A stretch of DNA of 64,000 nucleotides from Sphingobacterium thalpophilum (GCF_901482695.1 NZ_LR590484.1:2976001-3040000), one strand, 5' to 3'; counted from the stretch's first letter, positions 43,570 through 53,464 are shown. The notes: a model not told the origin generated them from the sequence alone. Numbers and translations are program-made.

Positions 43570-45900
43570 CTAAAACTTATAGTTAACGTTGAATGATGCC
43601 AGCATACCCTGTCCTTTTACGTATTCTTCATTTAATGCACGGTATTGGCTGACGACAGGGTAGTAGTTCTTGTTGAAAAGGTTTTCTATTCCCATTCCTA
43701 ACGACCATTGTCTGTTGAGCTGGTAGTTTGCATTGAGATTAAAGAGGTCGACCTGCTTTACTGGACCTTCACTGTTTTTATATACACCTTTGTCATTGGG
43801 CAAGAAACGGTCACGGGAGCCTGTGTGTACCCAAAATAGCTGGACATTCAAAGGTTTTATGGGCGTAAAATAGATATATCCTGTTGCTTTGACAGGTGAT
43901 ATTCGTGAGCCGTTGAGGTAGGATTTAGTGCCGTCTTCTTTTTTGGACTTTCCTTCTACATAAGCATAGGTACCACCGACAGTAAGTTGGTGGCTGATGG
44001 TTGCACTGAGCGCAATCTCATATCCATAAACATCTTCTGGAAGACGTTGGGGCATCAGGTATCCGCCAATGTCCACAAGTTCTACGCCCATCTTTGAGGT
44101 GCTGTAGAAATAAGATGCAGCCAACTGGAAAATACTGTAGTTGCTCGAGAATCCTACTTCGTAGTTATTGGTAATTATGGGGTCTGTTTTCAGGCTGTCG
44201 AGATCGTTATCCGTTGCTCTGCGCACGATACGGCCGAGCTCATTGATCGCAAAACCCTGCGAAAAACTGATGAAGGGATTAAAAAACGCATACTTATTGT
44301 AACGGAGTCCAGCATTGAAGGTGGCACCTTTGTAGGGAATTTTACCGCCTTTTACAGCTATGCTTCCTTCATTGTTGGGACCTGTTGCGATTGTGTTGAA
44401 ATCTTTGATCTTGACAGTGGCGTTTTCATAACGGACGCCACCTTTGAAAATCAGGTTTTCAATAAAGTCAATCTTGACCTGCGCATAGGGGGCCACGTTA
44501 AGCATATTCATATGGGGAATATAGACACGGCCGTCGGTCAGGTTCTGATCAGTGACATCGTTTAAAAGGTCCAGTCCATAAGTGACGTCAGCAGCATATC
44601 CCAATAGGTTAAAGGGGGTATTGAGGTTGAGGCGTAGACCCTTTTTCTCCGAGTTGATCTGCGTCTGCCCAGGGCCGTACCAGGCGGACGCTTTCTCTAC
44701 ATAACGATTCATGGACCGGAATGTATTGTAATAGGCGGACGCAACCAGTGACGTAGAACCAAGTAGGTTGTTTTTCGCATAGGTCAGCATAGCGTTGTGG
44801 TTGTATGGCGTTCCGGCGGGTTTTCCGGGATCGTCGCCTCTCACACCGATCGTTGGCTTTTGCCCATATATACCGGTCTGGCTAATGTATCGATTGTGCT
44901 GGTTACTCCGGTAAAAGTTATAAACCGCAGAAATGTTGGAGCTGCTGTCAATATTGTAACCGGCTTTGAGGAATGCATTGTACTGATAGGTATTGGAAAG
45001 CGCGTCAGTCTGACCGAGTGGTACGCCATCGCCATCGCGCTGAAGTCCCACATAATCGGCAGATGCGCTGACGGTATAATCCCATCTGTTTTTGCGGCCA
45101 AATAAGGTCTGTGCAGCGCGATATCCCATGGTTCCGGCGCTGTTGACCGGATTGAAGGTTGTCCTTAAGCTGGTGATGCCCTGTATCGGCGCAGCATCTT
45201 TAGCGGGCTTGCGGGTGATGTAATTGATGATTCCGCCGGCCGAGCCATTGCCATAGATGGACGTTGCACCTTTGATCACTTCGACGCGTTCAATAACACT
45301 GGGGTCTATCGTTCGTAGATCGCGCTGTCCGTTCATCAGCGGTGTAGACTGCGGGATACCATCGATTAGTACCAAAACAGATCGGCCTCTCAGCGTCTGC
45401 CCCGAGTTGGTAGCTTTATTGGTTGAAGTTCCCAAGCCTGGAACCGTATTGCCCAAGATGCTCGAAAGATTGGTGCTGATCTGACTTTGTGCTTCAATTT
45501 CCTTGGTGGTCAGGATTGAAACAGACGAGGGAACCGTAGAAATGCTCTCCGGTTTACGACCGGCTGTAACGATGATCTCATCCAAGGTTTGTCTCCCGTC
45601 TAATTGAAATAAAATCGGGCTTTTGACCGTATCCAGTAGTACGGTTTTCTCCACTGGAGAATATCCTGCATAAGAGACACGGAATTGCAAGTATTCCCCA
45701 GATGGCAGCTTGTTTAATTTGAATTGGCCATTTTGATTGGAATAGCCGATATTTTTCCCATTTAGTCTGATGTTGGCCTGAGCGACAGGTTGATTATCGG
45801 TATTTTTTACAATCAGTGATAATTCTTGTGCAATTACCTGCATATTCAGCAAGACAAGCATACTACCGGTGAACATCTTAATGCATGTTCTGTTTTTCAT
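43570..45900 (-). CDS. TonB-dependent siderophore receptor
   Basis: A 776-residue outer-membrane receptor. After the signal peptide (ending near VIAQ) comes a CarboxypepD_reg domain (residues 25-105), then a TonB-box-like LDEIIVTAGRK near 111 and a plug with STVPSSVSILTTKEIEAQ, TLRGRSVLVLIDGIPQ and GSAGGIINYITRKP. The C-terminal barrel ends in the typical aromatic strand (FNVNYKF). It transports a ferric siderophore or similar chelate. It is the first gene of a two-gene unit with the PepSY protein, and an inverted repeat lies on its promoter. Confidence 0.93.
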   Translation of the reverse strand: MKNRTCIKMFTGSMLVLLNMQVIAQELSLIVKNTDNQPVAQANIRLNGKNIGYSNQNGQFKLNKLPSGEYLQFRVSYAGYSPVEKTVLLDTVKSPILFQLDGRQTLDEIIVTAGRKPESISTVPSSVSILTTKEIEAQSQISTNLSSILGNTVPGLGTSTNKATNSGQTLRGRSVLVLIDGIPQSTPLMNGQRDLRTIDPSVIERVEVIKGATSIYGNGSAGGIINYITRKPAKDAAPIQGITSLRTTFNPVNSAGTMGYRAAQTLFGRKNRWDYTVSASADYVGLQRDGDGVPLGQTDALSNTYQYNAFLKAGYNIDSSSNISAVYNFYRSNQHNRYISQTGIYGQKPTIGVRGDDPGKPAGTPYNHNAMLTYAKNNLLGSTSLVASAYYNTFRSMNRYVEKASAWYGPGQTQINSEKKGLRLNLNTPFNLLGYAADVTYGLDLLNDVTDQNLTDGRVYIPHMNMLNVAPYAQVKIDFIENLIFKGGVRYENATVKIKDFNTIATGPNNEGSIAVKGGKIPYKGATFNAGLRYNKYAFFNPFISFSQGFAINELGRIVRRATDNDLDSLKTDPIITNNYEVGFSSNYSIFQLAASYFYSTSKMGVELVDIGGYLMPQRLPEDVYGYEIALSATISHQLTVGGTYAYVEGKSKKEDGTKSYLNGSRISPVKATGYIYFTPIKPLNVQLFWVHTGSRDRFLPNDKGVYKNSEGPVKQVDLFNLNANYQLNRQWSLGMGIENLFNKNYYPVVSQYRALNEEYVKGQGMLASFNVNYKF

Positions 45901-45914
45901 AGCAGTTTATTTAG

Positions 45915-45931
45915 ATCAATTATAAATTGAT
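45915..45931 (-). promoter_or_regulatory. Inverted repeat at the receptor promoter, candidate iron-response operator
   Basis: ATCAATTATAAATTGAT has two perfect 7-bp arms around ATA. It sits at the predicted transcript start, just downstream of the -7 box (45933-45940), as a repressor site would. Fur or a similar iron sensor is the likely binder; the bases do not match a classical Fur box. Confidence 0.5.
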
Positions 45932-45932
45932 G

Positions 45933-45940
45933 CAAATATA
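45933..45940 (-). promoter_or_regulatory. -7 promoter element TATATTTG of the siderophore receptor gene
   Basis: TATATTTG on the minus strand fits TAnnTTTG, 33 bases before ATG 45900. Confidence 0.6.
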
Positions 45941-46151
45941 GAACATTTATGTTTTAACATCTAAAAAATGATTTTTTTTTAGACAACTCTTTCAACGGAA
46001 GGAAATTAATGAAAATAACTGCTGCAGTGGCCCGGACGGTATTCGCCACCGGATCGGAGTCCGCCGTACTCCTGTTATATGTTATGGAGTAAGCCTAGGA
46101 TGGTTAGTCCCGGGCATTACTTTGAAGCTGGCAGGAAATAGAAGACACAAG

Positions 46152-46577
46152 TCAGTCAAGGTCTATATTGTCGGCCAGAAAATCGAAATATTTGGGCGGC
46201 TCTTCTTCAAAAATCTCTTTTCCTTCCATCATATAGGCGCGAAGTAAATATTCCTGAGCCGCTTCCGTATCTGCGGATTCGAGGTAACACTGTCCTAGAC
46301 GCAACATAATAAACGGGTTTTCGTAGGCATTTTCGATAATATTCCTTTTGGCATTCTCAAAGTGCTGGAGGGCATTTTGGAAATCGCCCTGTAGGAAAAA
46401 AGCATCGCCAATGGAGGCCTCTAGCCAAAGGCTTTCGGCATGCAAATGCTGGGGTTGGGGTATTAGATTTAAAGCTTCGTTCCAGATACGGATGGCTTCC
46501 TGATAATTACCCTGATCACAAAATGCGTTGCCATCTTCGCTGAGCTGATCGATTTTGTCGAGTATTTGATCGTCCAT
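46152..46577 (-). CDS. Tetratricopeptide repeat protein
   Basis: A 141-residue cytoplasmic protein with about three TPR units (GNAFCDQGNYQEAIRIWNEA, IGDAFFLQGDFQNALQHF, LGQCYLESADTEAAQEYLL). TPRs mediate protein contacts. It is downstream of the second SusD gene but separated from it by the terminator at 46627-46659, so it is probably independent. Partner is unknown. Confidence 0.85.
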   Translation of the reverse strand: MDDQILDKIDQLSEDGNAFCDQGNYQEAIRIWNEALNLIPQPQHLHAESLWLEASIGDAFFLQGDFQNALQHFENAKRNIIENAYENPFIMLRLGQCYLESADTEAAQEYLLRAYMMEGKEIFEEEPPKYFDFLADNIDLD

Positions 46578-46626
46578 AATATGTACTTTGGGGTATTATA
46601 CGAAGTTATGAAAATATAGTAATAAA

Positions 46627-46659
46627 CAAACCCCTGAAAATATTAAATTCAGGGGTTTG
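46627..46659 (-). terminator. Terminator after the second SusD gene
   Basis: CAAACCCCTGAA at 46627-46638 and TTCAGGGGTTTG at 46648-46659 form a 12-bp stem with a nine-base loop, 15 bases past the stop of the SusD-like gene on the minus strand. Confidence 0.8.
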
Positions 46660-46673
46660 CACTTAAAGCGGAT

Positions 46674-48227
46674 TTAATTATTTGCGGTATTCCACCAGAT
46701 TTTGGTGTTTATAACGTCGTCTCCTTGTTGGGCTAAAGAAGCCTGATAATTTGTTTTATTGGTGCTTTGCTCTTTGAGCGGATAGACTAGACGGCTAGGG
46801 ATCGTATTGCCGACTTCAGGCTCAAATGTATAAGTAACGGGTTTGCCTTCCACCGTGCCGCTCCAGGTCACATCACCCTTTTTGATCAGGAATAATGGGT
46901 AGCCTGTTCTTCTTATCTCCGACCAAGCTTCTATACTCTGATTGAAAAGTGCCAGATATTTTTGCGAAAGTACATTTTCTTTATTGGCGGAAGGTAATTT
47001 ACTTATATAAGTGTCTACATCCTCTTGTGATACGCCCCATTTTTCCAAAGAAGCACGAACGCCATTTTCATAGTTAGTTTGATCCCAACTGTTATTTTCA
47101 GCTAGAATAAATGCGATTTCTGCGTATTCCAAAAGTACCTCGCCATAGTCCGCAGCATTAATAGCATCGCTTGGTAGCGATATTTTATCAACAGGGAAGA
47201 GATTACCTGCAGACAAAGGTAATCCATAGGGCTGCCCGATGAATTTTCCGTCTGCAGCAGGTTTAGCGAATTTAGATAGCCTTGGATCTGCAATCTTAAA
47301 CGGACCGCGGATACCCTGCAATGTCTCCACAAGAACATTGGAAATCGCAAAATCCTTTCGATTAGCTGTTACTGTAGCACGGAATAAAGGTGCTTCATGA
47401 GGTGATGTTTTCGAATATTTAAATACCGCATTATCATCATTCGAAGTAAATATACCTTTTTTTATAGCGTCTGCCATATGTGTTGTCGCCAAGGCTGCGT
47501 CTTTACCTTTGATGCGGTTGGCAACACGTAAACGCAAAGAGTTTGCAAATTTTGCCCAACGTTCATTGGATCCCTTATAGAGAATATCTGCCGATCCAAA
47601 AGTATTGCCTGTTGGGTATTTAAGCAAGGTATCAGCAGCTTGCTGTAGTTCGTTGAGGATATCTTTATAAATTTTCTCCTGCCTAGCGTATTTTGGAGTT
47701 AAATTATCTGGTTCTTGCTGCAGCGCTTCAAAGTCAGGATCTTTATTGCCGTACGATTCGTAGGGAATGTTGCCAAACACGTCTGTTAAGGATTGAAAGG
47801 CATATGCTTTAAGAATTCTGGCAATAGCAATCTGATTAGCGTTGGTGCCAGCGGTACCGGCAGCTGCAATTGCTTTAGTGCTCTCGTTGGAATTGAGTTT
47901 AACGATCTCATTTAAATTGTTGAGAGCCCTGTAAGTGGCTGTCCAGTAATTGTCAGAATAGCTAGTGGGGATCTGGTAGCGCGATTGATCAGTATAGATA
48001 TTCTGGCTGAAGTACTGAGCAAATAGTTGGGCTCCCCTTAAGCTGATCTCTTCACTACGCAAGGCATTAACTAATTGTTTTTCAGCAGTCACTAAAAGCG
48101 TTGGTGTAGTTACAATTGCCGGACGATTGGGATCGGTATTGATATCCGCAAAGGTCTCTTTGGAGCAGGAGGCTGCAACAGATGCCAAGCTGAGGAAAGA
48201 AATATATATTATATTGGACAGTTTCAT
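46674..48227 (-). CDS. SusD/RagB-like nutrient-binding outer-membrane lipoprotein (SusD_like_2)
   Basis: A 517-residue surface lipoprotein (VAASC, cysteine at 20) with the SusD_like_2 pattern: INTDPNRPAIVTTPTLLVTA at the start, then AIARILKAYAFQSLTDVFGNI with its TPR-like helices, and RTGYPLFLIKKGDVTW near the end. It binds nutrient at the cell surface for its SusC partner, encoded 4 bases upstream. Members of this branch often serve peptides or unknown substrates rather than starch, so the substrate is unassigned. Confidence 0.9.
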   Translation of the reverse strand: MKLSNIIYISFLSLASVAASCSKETFADINTDPNRPAIVTTPTLLVTAEKQLVNALRSEEISLRGAQLFAQYFSQNIYTDQSRYQIPTSYSDNYWTATYRALNNLNEIVKLNSNESTKAIAAAGTAGTNANQIAIARILKAYAFQSLTDVFGNIPYESYGNKDPDFEALQQEPDNLTPKYARQEKIYKDILNELQQAADTLLKYPTGNTFGSADILYKGSNERWAKFANSLRLRVANRIKGKDAALATTHMADAIKKGIFTSNDDNAVFKYSKTSPHEAPLFRATVTANRKDFAISNVLVETLQGIRGPFKIADPRLSKFAKPAADGKFIGQPYGLPLSAGNLFPVDKISLPSDAINAADYGEVLLEYAEIAFILAENNSWDQTNYENGVRASLEKWGVSQEDVDTYISKLPSANKENVLSQKYLALFNQSIEAWSEIRRTGYPLFLIKKGDVTWSGTVEGKPVTYTFEPEVGNTIPSRLVYPLKEQSTNKTNYQASLAQQGDDVINTKIWWNTANN

Positions 48228-48231
48228 TTTT

Positions 48232-51200
48232 TTAGAATTTAAAGTTTACATTAAAACCATAAGTAATCGGTAGGGGGATATTACCTCCTTCAATGCCCTG
48301 AACATTGCCACCACTAGAGGTGAATTCAGGGTCTATATACTTGCTTTTGGTATAGATGTTCCAAAGGTTACGACCGTATACATTAACACCCATATTTTTA
48401 ACGACCTTGGAGTTTGCGAAATTAAAATTATAACCCAGTGTAACTTCTCTAAGCTTCACATAAGTCGCGTCGAAAATAGAAAACGTTGTCGGACCATTGT
48501 ACTCGTTGCGCGCCCATTGCTGTGCGGTGATATTTGTTGTATTTGGCTGAATGTCTGTTACGTCATAGCTGCCGTCGCTGTGGAAGACGACATTCCCTTT
48601 TACACCATCGAGCACGACCCCCGTTTCGCGAATATTGTTTGCGGCTGTTTTGTCTAGTATACCCGCATACATACCAACTTTATATGTTTGTGAGAAAAAT
48701 TTACCTCCGACACGGCCAGAAACTAGAAAGCCAAGATTGAAGTTTTTATAATGGAACGTATTTTGGAAGCCAAAGGTAAAGTCGGGCATGATCGTTCCCA
48801 AGGGTACTAATTGGGAAGTTTTCATGTAAGTACCATCTGCTTGTACGACGCGTTGGCCGTCCGGCGCATATACAAAGTCGTAACCTAAAAACTGGCCGTA
48901 GGATTCTCCTTCGCGAGCAACCAATTGAACTAATGAGCTACTGAGATTCAATGTATTGACTTGATCGTCTAGCTTAACGACTTTATTTCTGTTTTTTGCC
49001 CAGTTAATGGTTGCATCCCACGAGAAATTTTCATGTTTAATCAGAGTTCCATTGAGTACGATTTCAATTCCTTTGTTATTAACTTTACCCGCATTTAACC
49101 ATTTGTATTCATAGCCAAAGGAGGATGATACCGGAACTGGAAGGATCTGATTTCTCGAATTGTTGTTATAATAGGTGATATCCAGTCCTAGTCTGTTTTT
49201 CAGCAGTTGAACGTTGAGTCCAGTCTCCAAGGAACGTGTACGTTCTGGACGTAGCTTATCGTTGGGTTTTTGTGCAGGCAAGGTATACGACGGGTTGCCT
49301 TCGTAAGATTGTTCTGCCTCATATACTTTCGTAAGCTGGTAAGGTTCTGTGTCGTTTCCAACATCTGACCAGCCCAGTCTTAATTTACCGAAACTCAACC
49401 AAGAAAGTTCTTTTAATGCATCTAAATTACTGAATACAAAACTACCTGCTAATGATGGATATGCATAAGACCAGGCTGTAGCTGGCAAAGTGGAAGACCA
49501 GTCGTTTCGAATTGTCGCATCAACATACAGCAGGTCATTATAACCTAATGAAGCACTGCCGAAAACAGATGCAATGCGTTTGTGATATTTATAGTTATCT
49601 ATTCGAACAGAATTTGCATTTTTCAAATTATAGTAGTTCGGGATAATCAGGCCACCTTGTGTAATAGCATAATTATTTTGCCAGCTTTTGTCTCTGATGT
49701 TAGCTCCAGCGAAAGCGACGAGTGAGAATTTGTTCCAATTCTTTTTTGCCGTCGCCATAAACTCATAATTATATTCATTCAGTTTATTATTAGTTTCCTC
49801 ATATTGAGAGGCACTACGGGAGTAAACAGCGATACGATCCTGTGCCTGAAATGAATAAATATCGCCATGTACCTTGGCGCCAAGTTTTAGCCAGCTATTT
49901 ACATCGTATTCTAAACCAATATTTCCATAAAAACGATCTCTCTTGTCCTCCAAATAAGATTCATAAGCTGACCAATATGGGTTGTCAATAAAACGGGTTG
50001 CCTCTGCTGCTGGTGTATTTTGCCAACCGGTACGGTTCCAGGCTAAAGGCGTTCCATCGGCTCTCTTGTAATTCTCTAATATTTTGTAATCCACTTGCAC
50101 GGCCCCCCATTGGAATGCTTCTAGGATAATATTTCTATTAGACGCACCTGTCCACGGCCGGCCTAAAGACGAGTTGCGGATATAATTCAAATTGGAAGTC
50201 ACTTTCAATCGGCCTAATTGCGTCCCCCCGGAGAAATTGAGTGAATTTCGGGACAAGTGCGAATTTGGGGTAGTCCCTTTGACATTTTTATTTGTGTATG
50301 AAAACCGATAATTCGTGTTCCCACTGTTACCTGCAATGGCAATATTATTTGTATTAGCTATACCAGTGCGGAAAAAATAACTGACGTCATTTTTTGGATA
50401 AAGCCAAGGTGATGGTTTGAGATAGTTAGCCTCATCTTCAGGATTCAGATTATACCAATGAAGGACTGGCGTACCATCAAGCTTGGGCCCCCAACTCTCG
50501 TCTGCGGCATAATCTACTAGCTTGAAATCGGTACCATTTATAGTTTGGGTCTGGAAAGACGTGGAATAGCCTTGTCCATAGAGATGTTGTCTTTTGGGCA
50601 GCCGAACAACGTTTTCAAAGTCTATACCTGTATTCAGTGCGATTTCTACTTTTTCGCCTTTTGACGCACGTTTGGTTGTAATCATGATAACGCCATTGGC
50701 AGCTCTCGAACCATAAAGCGCTGCAGCTGTAGCGCCTTTTAGCACGGATATATTGTCTATGTCGTCGGGGTTGATGTCCTGAATCATATTACCAACATCT
50801 TTTCCGGCACTACCGTTGATCGTTGAGCTGGAGTTGAAATCTGTATTATCTATAGGAGTTCCGTCAACGACATATAATGGCTGATTGTTTCCCGAGATGG
50901 ATGTAATACCCCGGAGCAACACAGAGGAAGATCCTCCCATATTACCGCCAGAAGTGGTTATCTGAAGACCAGCTACTTTTCCCGATAACGAGCTAAGGGC
51001 ATTTGTTGGTCTCGTTTGCAATTCAACCGATTTCACTTCCTGAACTGCATATCCCAATGATTTTTTCTCGCGGGAGATTCCTAAGGCGGTTACCACTACT
51101 TCTTCCAACTGCGAAGTTGCCGGTAGTAACTGAACTGTCGTCAGCCCATTGGGATTGGTCTGTACAATTTTAGACTCAAAACCCACATATTGGACCTGTA

Positions 51201-51414
51201 TATTCAATGAGCTCCCATTGGAAGGAAATTCGAATAAACCGTTTGCATCTGTCTGAACCTGTTTTTTACTGACCGTTTCGGTGACGGTTGCACCCTGAAT
51301 AGGACTGTTGTTGTTGTCAACCACTTTTCCTTTTATGGTAGATTGCGCGTATAGCGCGCTTGAACTTAGGCATAGCGCAGCCATTACGACAAAATTTATG
51401 TTATTTTTTGCCAT
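48232..51414 (-). CDS. SusC/RagA family TonB-linked outer-membrane transporter
   Basis: A 1060-residue transporter. The signal peptide ends near LYAQ. A CarboxypepD_reg domain follows (residues 26-105), then the TonB box region LEEVVVTALGISREKKSLGY near 107-126 and the RagA plug with NNQPLYVVDGTPIDNTD and ATAAALYGSRAANGVIMITTKR. The barrel ends in FNVNFKF. It is followed 4 bases later by the SusD-like gene, so both form one outer-membrane nutrient importer. The sulfatase is the next gene upstream on the same strand, 517 bases away. Confidence 0.94.
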   Translation of the reverse strand: MAKNNINFVVMAALCLSSSALYAQSTIKGKVVDNNNSPIQGATVTETVSKKQVQTDANGLFEFPSNGSSLNIQVQYVGFESKIVQTNPNGLTTVQLLPATSQLEEVVVTALGISREKKSLGYAVQEVKSVELQTRPTNALSSLSGKVAGLQITTSGGNMGGSSSVLLRGITSISGNNQPLYVVDGTPIDNTDFNSSSTINGSAGKDVGNMIQDINPDDIDNISVLKGATAAALYGSRAANGVIMITTKRASKGEKVEIALNTGIDFENVVRLPKRQHLYGQGYSTSFQTQTINGTDFKLVDYAADESWGPKLDGTPVLHWYNLNPEDEANYLKPSPWLYPKNDVSYFFRTGIANTNNIAIAGNSGNTNYRFSYTNKNVKGTTPNSHLSRNSLNFSGGTQLGRLKVTSNLNYIRNSSLGRPWTGASNRNIILEAFQWGAVQVDYKILENYKRADGTPLAWNRTGWQNTPAAEATRFIDNPYWSAYESYLEDKRDRFYGNIGLEYDVNSWLKLGAKVHGDIYSFQAQDRIAVYSRSASQYEETNNKLNEYNYEFMATAKKNWNKFSLVAFAGANIRDKSWQNNYAITQGGLIIPNYYNLKNANSVRIDNYKYHKRIASVFGSASLGYNDLLYVDATIRNDWSSTLPATAWSYAYPSLAGSFVFSNLDALKELSWLSFGKLRLGWSDVGNDTEPYQLTKVYEAEQSYEGNPSYTLPAQKPNDKLRPERTRSLETGLNVQLLKNRLGLDITYYNNNSRNQILPVPVSSSFGYEYKWLNAGKVNNKGIEIVLNGTLIKHENFSWDATINWAKNRNKVVKLDDQVNTLNLSSSLVQLVAREGESYGQFLGYDFVYAPDGQRVVQADGTYMKTSQLVPLGTIMPDFTFGFQNTFHYKNFNLGFLVSGRVGGKFFSQTYKVGMYAGILDKTAANNIRETGVVLDGVKGNVVFHSDGSYDVTDIQPNTTNITAQQWARNEYNGPTTFSIFDATYVKLREVTLGYNFNFANSKVVKNMGVNVYGRNLWNIYTKSKYIDPEFTSSGGNVQGIEGGNIPLPITYGFNVNFKF

Positions 51415-51561
51415 AGTTAATTATGAATAATGAATTGCTATTATATGTACGGAAAGGTTGTCGGAGATATTTAAATGTTTACCTGCAAAACATCTCCTTT
51501 GGACATTCGTTTTTCAAGCATAAGTAGTGTGTCTAGTTTCATGTGTTAAAAAATGTTAATG

Positions 51562-51569
51562 CAAATATA
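51562..51569 (-). promoter_or_regulatory. -7 promoter element TATATTTG of the second SusC/SusD pair
   Basis: TATATTTG on the minus strand fits TAnnTTTG. It is 148 bases before ATG 51414 and implies a long 5' leader. Confidence 0.5.
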
Positions 51570-51794
51570 TTAAATCTACCTGATAACTATACTTTGTTTT
51601 TGTTTTTTTTGTAATATTTAGGTCAGAATAGGCTTCAACAGCAATTGCACAAAACGGACAAGGATAAAAAGGATTTTAAAAGAACTTCTACAATACTATG
51701 TTGACGAAATCAGACTTAGATGAACTGTTTTCTTTTGGTCAACGCCGCATCAAACTCTGACTTTCTTCGTGCTGACATCGGGTGGCCATCGTTT

Positions 51795-51862
51795 TTTCAT
51801 CGGGATTTCATCGGGTTGGCTCGATGAAATCCCGATGCCGTCCCGATGAAATCCCGATGAAA
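51795..51862. repeat. Long perfect inverted repeat built from an ATCGGGATTTC unit
   Basis: Arms of 21 bases (51795-51815 and 51842-51862) are exact reverse complements; each contains two TTTCATCGGG units or their complement. The 26-base centre has a further copy of the unit (CGATGAAATCCCGATG at 51822-51837). It resembles a REP-like intergenic element. There is no U-tract on the minus strand past it, so it is not a classical terminator. Confidence 0.75.
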
Positions 51863-51867
51863 GGTAG

Positions 51868-51888
51868 AAGTTGGTCGGAAGTTGGTCC
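51868..51888. repeat. Tandem direct repeat GAAGTTGGTC
   Basis: GAAGTTGGTC occurs twice in 51868-51888, separated by one base, immediately after the inverted repeat and before the sulfatase stop. Confidence 0.6.
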
Positions 51889-51931
51889 GAAAATAATAGG
51901 AAAAAACCGTCTTGGCCATCCTTCATTTTGA

Positions 51932-53464
51932 TCAGCGGTCGATATTGACTCGATAAATACCTTCGGCTTCTTTATCGTCAAATTTTTGTATTTGCGCGGC
52001 AAGTTTCTTTTTCATCATTTTGACAACATCCGAGTAAGCTGGGTCTTTGTATACATTTTGGAGTTCATGAGGATCTTTGTTCAGGTCAAAAAGTTCCCAG
52101 TTTTCAACGCGTTTATAATACCTAATCAGCTTGTAACGATCATCCCTGACCCCAAAATGGGGACTCACGGCATGTTCCCCGTTCTCAAAATAGTGATAGA
52201 ACAGAACTTTGCGATGTTCCTCTTTGTTATTTTTTAGGACGTGAACGAACGATTCGCCTTGCATGTCTTTCGGTTTTTTGACAGCGGCCAGTTCTAGAAG
52301 TGTGGGGGCAATGTCGGCGTTGACAATTTTCGCATCAATGACTGAATGCTGAGGCAACAGGGCAGGATACCGCATTACCATTGGCGTACGAAAAGACTCT
52401 TCGTACATCCAGCGTTTGTCAAACCAACCATGTTCGCCCATATAAAATCCTTGGTCCGAGAGGTAGATCACAATTGTATTTTCAGTGAGAGATCTTTTAT
52501 CCAGATAATCAAGCACTTTGCCAATGTTACGGTCCATAGACTGAGCCGTATTGAGATAATCGACCATATAGCGTCTGAATTTCCATTCCGCCAGCTGTTT
52601 TCCTGTTAGTTTATCTTGCTTCAGTTGTTCAAATATCGGACGGTAATACGCTATATAGCTGTCTTTCTGGGCTTGGTTCATCCGTTTGAAATTACCATCA
52701 GCCATCATGTCTTCCAGTGATTTGAACATTTTCAGATCATAGCCCATTTGCAAATCCTTGTCTATGGACATTTCCTGTAACGCTGCTGCCTGCCTACTTT
52801 GGTAATTATCATGGAAGGTTGTCGGTAAGCTAAAATGGACAGAATCATACGTGCCAAAGTCTTTTGGATCGGGCATCCAGGTACGATGTGTAGCCTTATG
52901 GCCGATGACCAGGCAGAACGGCCGGTTCGCATCTACCGTGTCCATCCATCGGATTGCTTTTTCAGTAACAATATCTGAGACATACCCTTCGGTGCGTTTA
53001 CGGCCCTGTTTGCTGATAAAATCTGGATTGAAATATGTTCCTTGACCGACAAGAATATCATAATAATTGAAACCCTGTAGTTTGTCGCCCAGGTGAATCT
53101 TGCCTACCCATGCCGTTTGATAACCGACGTTTTGGAGCTGTTTCACAAAAAGATCCTGATGGAAGTCGAATTCGGAGGTTTCATTATCCTTAAAACCATT
53201 TTTATGGCTGTATTTACCGGTCAACAATGTCGCCCGTGCTGGGCCGCAGATGGAGTTGTTGACAAAGGTGTTTTTAAATATTGCACCACCCGCAGCAATA
53301 CGGTCAATTTGTGGTGTTTTTCCGTATGTTGAGCCATAGGCACCAATTGTCTGGTAAGCATGGTCATCGGAAATGATGATGACGATATTTGGTCTTTTTT
53401 GTGCAGAAGCATTTTTTACGATCGGCAGTGTAAGTAATACAAATAAAAGCGATTTCAGTTTCAT
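51932..53464 (-). CDS. Exported sulfatase, probably N-acetylglucosamine-6-sulfatase-like
   Basis: A 510-residue sulfatase with signal peptide (ending near ASAQ, residue 22). The modified active-site cysteine is in SICGPARATLLTGK near residue 73, with the CxPxR-type pattern C-G-P-A-R needed for formylglycine. ISDDHAYQ near 32 supplies metal aspartates, and GKIHLG and GHKATHRTWMP are typical of subfamily S1_11 (GlcNAc-6-sulfate). It would act on sulfated glycans in the periplasm. A perfect palindrome of the nan-locus regulator motif lies on its promoter. No maturation enzyme (anSME) is in the window. Confidence 0.85.
   Translation of the reverse strand: MKLKSLLFVLLTLPIVKNASAQKRPNIVIIISDDHAYQTIGAYGSTYGKTPQIDRIAAGGAIFKNTFVNNSICGPARATLLTGKYSHKNGFKDNETSEFDFHQDLFVKQLQNVGYQTAWVGKIHLGDKLQGFNYYDILVGQGTYFNPDFISKQGRKRTEGYVSDIVTEKAIRWMDTVDANRPFCLVIGHKATHRTWMPDPKDFGTYDSVHFSLPTTFHDNYQSRQAAALQEMSIDKDLQMGYDLKMFKSLEDMMADGNFKRMNQAQKDSYIAYYRPIFEQLKQDKLTGKQLAEWKFRRYMVDYLNTAQSMDRNIGKVLDYLDKRSLTENTIVIYLSDQGFYMGEHGWFDKRWMYEESFRTPMVMRYPALLPQHSVIDAKIVNADIAPTLLELAAVKKPKDMQGESFVHVLKNNKEEHRKVLFYHYFENGEHAVSPHFGVRDDRYKLIRYYKRVENWELFDLNKDPHELQNVYKDPAYSDVVKMMKKKLAAQIQKFDDKEAEGIYRVNIDR

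Larger units (their letters stand above)
51415..51931. other. Intergenic region between sulfatase and the SusC gene
   Basis: A 517-base stretch. It holds the SusC -7 element (51562-51569), a leader of about 145 bases for the SusC transcript, and a nested inverted repeat (51795-51862) followed by a direct repeat. No gene is credible here. Confidence 0.55.

Noticed and set aside
51795-51862. Reading the inverted repeat as the sulfatase terminator
   Set aside because: On the minus strand the stem is followed by As rather than Ts; the repeat structure is longer and nested.
51808-52002. A 64-residue minus-strand frame over the inverted repeat
   Set aside because: It overlaps the end of the sulfatase gene and consists largely of repeat sequence.
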